Source of the DNA: Betaproteobacteria bacterium
GTDB taxonomy: Bacteria; Pseudomonadota; Gammaproteobacteria; Burkholderiales; SG8-39
Assembly (NCBI GenBank): GCA_027317055.1
Contig: DAHVFK010000146.1
Span: forward strand, 1 to 7,721
Length of the DNA: 7,721 bases
Direction of reading: 5' to 3'
Both the position numbers and the translations under genes were made by a program. The notes below the pieces were generated by a model. It searched no databases and was not told the DNA's origin. It was given only the letters and a program-made list of their open reading frames with translations. Shown one piece after another: positions 1 through 5,260 of the stretch; within the stretch, counting starts at the first letter, position 1, and each line of letters starts with the position of its first letter.

Positions 1-2
1 CG

Positions 3-1937
3 GTAGCGCTGGGCGGCGTGGCGCACATGACGGCCGAGTTCGAGGCCGCCTACCGCAAGCAGTTCTCCTTCCTCATGCCGGGCCGTGCGCTGATCGTCGA
101 GGCGGCGTCGGTCGAGGCGCTCGCGCCGGGCGAGGCAGCGCCCGAGGCCGCGGCGGAAACCACGGCCACCGACGAGCCGCGCGCGGCCGAGACGGTGCGC
201 ATGTTCAGCGACGGTGCCTGGCACGCGACGCCGCTCTACCGGCGCGAGGCGCTCGCGCCCGGACACGCGCTCGAGGGTCCGGCGATCATCGCCGAGGCGA
301 ACGCGACCACCGTGGTCGAGCCCGGCTGGGGCGCGCGCGTCAGCCCGCTCGCGCACCTGGTGCTGGAGCGGGTGCGCCCGCGCCCGCGCCGGGTCGCGCT
401 CGGCACCGAGGCCGACCCGGTCAGGCTCGAGCTGTTCAACAACCTGTTTATGTCGATCGCCGAGCAGATGGGGGCGCGGCTGCAGAACACCGCCTACTCG
501 GTCAACATCAAGGAGCGGCTCGATTACTCGTGCGCGCTGTTCGACGCCGCGGGCGGGCTGATCGCGAACGCGCCGCACATGCCGGTTCACCTGGGGTCGA
601 TGGGCGAATCGGTGCGGACCGTTATGCGCGAGAACGCGGGCCGCATGCGCCCGGGCGACGTCTACATGCTGAACGCGCCCTACAACGGCGGCACCCACCT
701 GCCCGACATCACGGTCGTCACGCCGGTGTTCGACGCGGCACGCAAGGAGGTCCTGTTCTACGTCGGCTCGCGCGGCCACCACGCCGACGTCGGCGGCATC
801 ACGCCGGGGTCGATGCCGCCCGGCTCGACCAGCGTCGAGGACGAGGGCGTGCTGATCGACAACTTCCTGCTGGTCGAGCAGGGGCGGCTGCGCGAGGCGG
901 AAACGCTCGCGCTGCTGTCCGCGGGGCGCTGGCCGGCGCGCAACCCGGCGCAGAATGTCGCCGACCTGCGCGCGCAGATCGCGGCCAACGAGAAAGGCGT
1001 GCAGGCGCTGGGCGAAATGATGGCCCAGTTCGGCCTCGAGGTGGTGCAGGCCTACATGCGCCACGTGCAGGACAACGCGGAGGAGTCGGTGCGGCGGGTG
1101 ATCGGGGTGCTGAAGGACGGCGCCTTCGAGTACCCGCTCGACAACGGCGCCGTCATCCGCGTCAAGGTGAGTATCGGTCCCGAGCGGCGCAGCGCGAGGA
1201 TCGATTTCGGCGGCACCTCCGCGCAGCTGCGGAACAATTTCAACGCGCCCTCGGCGGTGTGCATGGCGGCGGTGCTGTACGTGTTCCGCACCCTGGTGGA
1301 CGACGACATCCCGTTGAACGCAGGCTGCCTCAAGCCGCTCGAGGTCGTGCTGCCGGAGGGCTCGATGCTCAGGCCGCGCTACCCCGCGGCGGTGGTGGCG
1401 GGCAACGTCGAGACTTCCCAGTGCATCACCGACGCGCTGTACGGCGCGCTCGGCGTGATGGCCGCGGCGCAGGGCACCATGAACAATTTCACATTCGGCA
1501 ACGCGCGCTACCAATATTACGAGACCGTGGGCGGCGGCTCGGGCGCCGGCCCGGGCTTCGACGGCGCCGATGTGGTGCAGACCCACATGACCAACTCGCG
1601 CCTGACCGATCCCGAGGTGCTCGAATGGCGCTTTCCGGTGCGGCTGGAGAGCTTCGAGATCCGGCGTGGCTCGGGCGGGCACGGGCGCTGGCGCGGCGGC
1701 GAAGGCGCGCAGCGGCGGGTGCGCTTCCTCGAACCGATGACCGCGGCGATCCTGTCGGGGCACCGCCTGGTGCGGCCGCACGGCATGGCCGGCGGAGCGC
1801 CGGGGCAGCCCGGGCGCAACAGCGTGCTGCGTGCCGACGGCTCGCGCCTCGAGCTGGGCCCCTTCGACCAGGTCGAAATGGGGGCCGGGGACGTTTTCGA
1901 GATCGAGACGCCCGGCGGCGGCGGCTACGGGGCCTAG
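3..1937 (+). CDS. 5-oxoprolinase / hydantoinase-type enzyme, C-terminal part (HyuA tail fused to complete HyuB domain), 5'-truncated by window
   Basis: The reading frame is open to the left edge, so the real start lies upstream and the GTG at 18 is only an internal codon. Counting from that codon, residues 1-120 match the end of a HyuA-like half (the EGPAIIAEANATTVVEPGW stretch, residues 86-104). Residues about 132-639 form a full HyuB-like half beginning DPVRLELFNN. Conserved HyuB blocks include LNAPYNGGTHLPD (218-230) and SRGHHADVGG (251-260), whose His and Asp residues are candidate metal ligands, and a Gly-rich C-terminus (TPGGGGYG). Family members hydrolyse 5-oxo-L-proline to glutamate with ATP, or act on hydantoins and related substrates. 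The fused A-B order is typical of 5-oxoprolinase, but substrate cannot be read from this part. An Ala/Glu-rich stretch (about residues 37-58) looks like a loop inside the HyuA tail. The enzyme is cytosolic. Family assignment is firm; exact substrate is moderate. Confidence 0.9.
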   Translation, partial: VALGGVAHMTAEFEAAYRKQFSFLMPGRALIVEAASVEALAPGEAAPEAAAETTATDEPRAAETVRMFSDGAWHATPLYRREALAPGHALEGPAIIAEANATTVVEPGWGARVSPLAHLVLERVRPRPRRVALGTEADPVRLELFNNLFMSIAEQMGARLQNTAYSVNIKERLDYSCALFDAAGGLIANAPHMPVHLGSMGESVRTVMRENAGRMRPGDVYMLNAPYNGGTHLPDITVVTPVFDAARKEVLFYVGSRGHHADVGGITPGSMPPGSTSVEDEGVLIDNFLLVEQGRLREAETLALLSAGRWPARNPAQNVADLRAQIAANEKGVQALGEMMAQFGLEVVQAYMRHVQDNAEESVRRVIGVLKDGAFEYPLDNGAVIRVKVSIGPERRSARIDFGGTSAQLRNNFNAPSAVCMAAVLYVFRTLVDDDIPLNAGCLKPLEVVLPEGSMLRPRYPAAVVAGNVETSQCITDALYGALGVMAAAQGTMNNFTFGNARYQYYETVGGGSGAGPGFDGADVVQTHMTNSRLTDPEVLEWRFPVRLESFEIRRGSGGHGRWRGGEGAQRRVRFLEPMTAAILSGHRLVRPHGMAGGAPGQPGRNSVLRADGSRLELGPFDQVEMGAGDVFEIETPGGGGYGA

Positions 1938-1951
1938 CCGGGGCATCCGCT

Positions 1952-1957
1952 TATAAT
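1952..1957 (+). promoter_or_regulatory. Candidate -10 box (TATAAT) upstream of the cyclase-AsmA gene
   Basis: A perfect TATAAT hexamer lies in the 47-base gap between the oxoprolinase stop and the next start codon, inside an AT-rich island that stands out from the GC-rich surroundings. A start site about 7 bases downstream would leave a leader of roughly 20 bases. No good TTGACA-like -35 box is seen about 17 bases upstream, where the sequence is G/C-rich and overlaps the previous gene's end, and there is no TGn extension. The promoter would serve the cyclase gene and probably purL. It is supported only by the hexamer and its position. Confidence 0.4.
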
Positions 1958-1984
1958 AGACGCCGGGATAATAGCAACGATCAC

Positions 1985-4900
1985 ATGAAACCGACGGCGA
2001 TCTACTCGAAGACCGGAAAAGGCGTGCAGGAGGCTTCCGGCAAGACGAGCAACCTGTCGCGCGCCGATCGCGCGGTGTTATCGGCGATCGACGGCAAGTC
2101 GAACATCGGCGCGCTGTACAAGAAATTCGAGAAGACCCCGCAAGCCCGGTTCGACCAGCTCGTCGATCGCCTCGAGCGCGAAGGCTACATCCGCGAAGCA
2201 TCTTCCGGAGTGACGTCCGCGCCGTCCACGTCCAGGTCCAGTGCGCCGCCCCCCAGCAAGCCGATGGACGTCGTGTCGGACCTGGACTTCACCGGCGTGT
2301 TCACCCCCGTCACGCCGCCCGCGTCCAGCCCGTCGTCGGTGCCGAAGGGGCCGACGATCGACCTTGCGGCGAAGGCACGTGCCGAGACCGAGCGCCGGGC
2401 GCAGGAAGAGTCGCTCGGCTACAAGGCGCGCCAGGCGGCCGCCGAGGCGAAAGCCAAGGTGGAAGCCGAGGTCCGCTCGCGCGAGGCGGCGAGCATACGC
2501 TCGAGGGAGGAAGTCGAAGCGAGGGAGCGCGCCGAGGCCGAGGCCAAGCTCAAGGCTGCGCAGGAGATCGCGCTGCGCGTCGCGGCGCAGGAGAAGGCGA
2601 AGGCCGACAAGCTGCGGGCGGAAGCAGAAGCGAAAGAGAGGGCCGAGGCCGAGGTGCGCAAGCGCAAGGAAGAGGAGGAGCGCCAGCGCAAGGAGGAGGA
2701 AGAAAGCAAGCGCAGGGAAGAAGAGGAACGCAAGCGGCGCGAAGAGGAAGAGGCGCGGCGGCGCAAGGAAGAGGAAGAGCGCAAGCGCAAGGAGGAAGAG
2801 GAACGCAAGCGGCGCGAGGAAGAGGAGGCCCGGCGGCGCAAGCAGGAGGAAGAGGCGCGCAGGCAGCGCGAAGCGGAAGAAGCCCGCCGGCGCAAGGAAG
2901 AGGAAGAGGCCCGCAAGCAGCGCGAGGAAGCGGAGGCCCGGCGGCGCAGGGAGGAGGAAGAAGCGCGCAAGCGGCGCGAAGAAGAGCAAGCGCAGCGGCG
3001 CAGGCAGGAAGAGGAAGCGCAGCGGCGCAGGCAGGAAGAGAAAGCCAAGGCCGCCGCGCCGAGCGGCGAGCAGTTCGCCGACTCGCTGCTGGCCGACCTG
3101 GACAATTTCGCCGATCGCGACGATGCCGATCATAAGGCGAAGGAGGACGCCGCGCGCAAGGAGAAGGAGGCGACAGAGCGCGCCCGGCGCGAGCAGCAGG
3201 CGCGCGCCGGGCGCGAGGAGCAGGCGCGCAAGCAGCGCGAGGACGAGGAACGCACCGGGCGCGAGCGCGAGCGGCGCGCGCGCGAGCTGGAGGAAGCGGA
3301 AGCGCGCCGCGCGCTGGATGCCGTGTCGGACAGCCGCGCCAAGCGCCGCCTGGCCGCGATCGTCGCCGCCGACGTGGCCGGCTACAGCCGGCTGATGGGA
3401 ATCGACGAGGAAGGCACGCTGACGCGCTTCAAGCGCATGATGCGCGAGCTGATCCAGCCCAAGGTCGAGGAGCACAACGGCCGCATCGTCAAGACCGCGG
3501 GCGACGGCCTGCTGATCGAGTTTCCGAGCGTGGTCGACGCGGTGCGCTTTGCGGTCCAGGTGCAGACCGCGGTGGCGAACGAAGAGGCCGAAACTCCGCC
3601 CACGCGCCAGATCGCGTTCCGCATGGGCATCAACCTGGGCGACATCATCGGCCAGGAAGACGACGTCTACGGCGACGGCGTGAACGTGGCCGCGCGCCTG
3701 GAGGGGCTGGCCGACAAGGGCGGCATCTGCATCGCCGGCGTCGTGTACGACCAGATCCGGGACAAGGTCACCTATTCGATCGAGGATCTCGGCCAGCAGA
3801 CGCTGAAGAACATCACCCGCCCGGTACGCGCCTACAAGATCAAGGGCGACTGGGAGACGGCCAAGCTGCGGCGCGAGGTCGATCCGGCCAGCCTGCCGCA
3901 TCGCCCGGCCGCGCCGGCCAAGGCGGTGGACGACGAGGTCGTGGTGCGCGACGAGGACCTCGACATGGACGAGGTCCGGCGCGACGAGCAGGCGCTGACC
4001 AAGGAGGCGCTCAAGGCCCAGCGCGAGCGCGAGCGCGAGGCGAGGCGCAGGAAGAAGGCGGTCGACGCCGACATAGGGCCGATCAAGATCCGGCGCCGTC
4101 GCAAATGGGGCAAGCCGTTTGCGGTCACGCTGCTGCTGGCGCTGATCGCGGGCGTGGGCGCGCTGCACGTGGTGCCGGTCGAGACCGGCGAGTACGCCAA
4201 GGCCGCCAGCGCCGCGCTCGGCCGCACGGTCAAGATCGGCGCGGCCCGCATGTCGCTGGTCAACGGGCCGGAAATGAGGTTCGAGGGCGTGCGCATCGGC
4301 GACATCGCCATCGGCACGGTGCGCGTCTTTCCCACGCTCGGCTCGCTGTTCAGCGACAAGAAGGTCCTGGGCCGGGTCGAGCTGATCGGCGCGCTGGTGC
4401 CGGAGAACGAGCTCGGCGACGTCCTGCTCGGCAGGTTCAAGAGCGCCAAGTACAGCCTTGTGCGCGTCGACGCGAAGCAGCTCAAGCTGCGCGGCCCGCT
4501 CGCGCTTCCTGCGTTCGACGTCGGCGCGGTGCTGGCCGGCGACGGCACGCTCAAGTCGCTGGTGCTGAACGGACCCGACCAGCTGCAGGTCAAGCTGGCG
4601 CCCGACGGCGGACAACTGGCGCTCGAGGGCAGCGCGGCCAGCCTGACGCTGCCTTTCGCGCCCCAGGTCACGCTGACCGACTTCTCGCTCAAGGGAACCG
4701 CGACGCCCGAGGGCATGACGCTTAGCGATTGGGACGGCGCGCTGCTCGACGGCACCCTGGCGGGGACCGCGCAGATCCGCTGGGGCCCGTCGTGGCGCGT
4801 CGAGGGTACGCTCAAGTTCAAGAACATAAACGGAGCGGTGTTCGCGCCGGCGCTGTTGTCGGACGGCAAGGCCAACGGTAACGGGCAGTACTTCATGCAG

Positions 4901-5257
4901 GGCGTGGTCCCCGCCAAGCTCGGCGTCGACGCCCGCATCGACGGCGGCTTCAAGGTCAGCAGGGGTGTGCTCGGGAGCTTCGACCTGTCGCGCGCGATCC
5001 GCACCGCGGGCAAGGAAACCCAGGGCACGACCCTGTTTGCCGAGCTGAGCGGCAAAGGCAGCTACGACAAGGGCGCGGTCGCGCTGCGCGACGTCAATAT
5101 CGCCGCCGGCGCGCTGAATGCCGGCGCGATCGTAGATATCGCGCCCGCGGGCGCGCTGTCCGGGCGCATCGTGGCCGACGTCAAGACCGCGGGTCAGACG
5201 CTGCGCTCGACGATCAATCTGGCGGGAACGGTGACGCGGCCGGAGGTCAAGAAGTAG
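1985..5257 (+). CDS. Membrane-anchored class III adenylate cyclase with N-terminal helical region and C-terminal AsmA-like domain
   Basis: This is a 1090-residue multidomain protein. Residues 1-65 look like a small winged-helix fold (SRADRAVLSAIDGK, then a helix ending LEREGYIRE). Residues 66-124 are a Ser/Pro linker. Residues about 125-355 and 383-448 are E/R/K-rich helix, broken by a short acidic segment (EQFADSLLADLDNFADRDD). Residues 453-620 are a class III cyclase domain. D463 and D507 are the metal ligands, K503 and D560 fit adenine specificity, and N567 and R571 fit the transition-state pair, so it should make cAMP as a homodimer. RRRRK (703-707) precedes one membrane helix (about 711-730), which by the positive-inside rule puts the cyclase in the cytoplasm. 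Residues 731-1090 resemble a short AsmA-type domain in the periplasm (ALGRTVKIGAARMSL near its start, LSGRIVADVKTAG near its end). The ATG at 1985 was chosen because the open frame further upstream overlaps the oxoprolinase and reads as Arg-rich nonsense. The Shine-Dalgarno is weak. Cellular role is unknown; domain calls come from motif recognition alone. Confidence 0.88.
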   Translation: MKPTAIYSKTGKGVQEASGKTSNLSRADRAVLSAIDGKSNIGALYKKFEKTPQARFDQLVDRLEREGYIREASSGVTSAPSTSRSSAPPPSKPMDVVSDLDFTGVFTPVTPPASSPSSVPKGPTIDLAAKARAETERRAQEESLGYKARQAAAEAKAKVEAEVRSREAASIRSREEVEARERAEAEAKLKAAQEIALRVAAQEKAKADKLRAEAEAKERAEAEVRKRKEEEERQRKEEEESKRREEEERKRREEEEARRRKEEEERKRKEEEERKRREEEEARRRKQEEEARRQREAEEARRRKEEEEARKQREEAEARRRREEEEARKRREEEQAQRRRQEEEAQRRRQEEKAKAAAPSGEQFADSLLADLDNFADRDDADHKAKEDAARKEKEATERARREQQARAGREEQARKQREDEERTGRERERRARELEEAEARRALDAVSDSRAKRRLAAIVAADVAGYSRLMGIDEEGTLTRFKRMMRELIQPKVEEHNGRIVKTAGDGLLIEFPSVVDAVRFAVQVQTAVANEEAETPPTRQIAFRMGINLGDIIGQEDDVYGDGVNVAARLEGLADKGGICIAGVVYDQIRDKVTYSIEDLGQQTLKNITRPVRAYKIKGDWETAKLRREVDPASLPHRPAAPAKAVDDEVVVRDEDLDMDEVRRDEQALTKEALKAQREREREARRRKKAVDADIGPIKIRRRRKWGKPFAVTLLLALIAGVGALHVVPVETGEYAKAASAALGRTVKIGAARMSLVNGPEMRFEGVRIGDIAIGTVRVFPTLGSLFSDKKVLGRVELIGALVPENELGDVLLGRFKSAKYSLVRVDAKQLKLRGPLALPAFDVGAVLAGDGTLKSLVLNGPDQLQVKLAPDGGQLALEGSAASLTLPFAPQVTLTDFSLKGTATPEGMTLSDWDGALLDGTLAGTAQIRWGPSWRVEGTLKFKNINGAVFAPALLSDGKANGNGQYFMQGVVPAKLGVDARIDGGFKVSRGVLGSFDLSRAIRTAGKETQGTTLFAELSGKGSYDKGAVALRDVNIAAGALNAGAIVDIAPAGALSGRIVADVKTAGQTLRSTINLAGTVTRPEVKK
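2656..3049 (+). repeat. Low-complexity purine-rich repeat encoding E/R/K helix
   Basis: This part of the cyclase gene is built almost entirely from GAG/GAA, CGC/CGG and AAG codons in imperfect blocks such as EEERKRREEEEARRRK. Two 25-codon copies lie side by side at 2720-2794 and 2795-2869, with their first 16 residues identical and synonymous differences at the DNA level. The encoded stretch has alternating acidic and basic runs, as in single-alpha-helix (ER/K) or coiled-coil segments. The + strand is strongly enriched in purines. Imperfect internal duplications suggest growth by slippage or unequal recombination. Confidence 0.85.
2990..3043 (+). repeat. Tandem 27-base duplication (two copies)
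   Basis: Two adjacent 27-base units, 2990-3016 and 3017-3043, differ at a single base near the end. They encode AQRRRQEEE and AQRRRQEEK. The near identity at DNA level, including synonymous positions, points to a recent in-frame duplication at the end of the E/R/K helix segment. Confidence 0.85.
5242..5246 (+). promoter_or_regulatory. Shine-Dalgarno (GGAGG) for purL, inside the end of the upstream gene
   Basis: GGAGG lies 14 bases before the ATG at 5261 and within the last codons of the cyclase-AsmA gene. The spacing is on the long side. Ribosomes terminating at 5255-5257 would stop right beside the purL start, so re-initiation could contribute to purL translation. This site supports choosing the ATG at 5261. 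Confidence 0.5.
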
Positions 5258-5260
5258 CGG

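Noticed and set aside
1925..1975. Rho-independent terminator after the oxoprolinase gene
   Set aside because: No stable hairpin followed by a T-run is visible; the short CCGG/GCCGGG complementarity is weak and the AT-rich part is better explained as a -10 element.
530..1984. Upstream extension of the cyclase frame into the oxoprolinase gene
   Set aside because: The extra residues are Arg/Gly/Ala-rich and overlap a well-conserved HyuB domain in another frame. The ATG at 1985 gives a sensible N-terminus right after the gap.
2656..3049. Repeat array resembling a CRISPR or non-coding satellite
   Set aside because: The repeats are contiguous, in frame, without spacers, and encode a charged helix in the middle of a long gene.
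2078..4615. Open frame of 845 codons on the minus strand across the cyclase gene
   Set aside because: It mirrors the codon pattern of the + strand gene: the GC-rich third positions and E/R/K repeats suppress stops on the opposite strand. Its translation is Leu/Ala/Arg-rich with no recognisable domain, while the + frame shows clear cyclase motifs.
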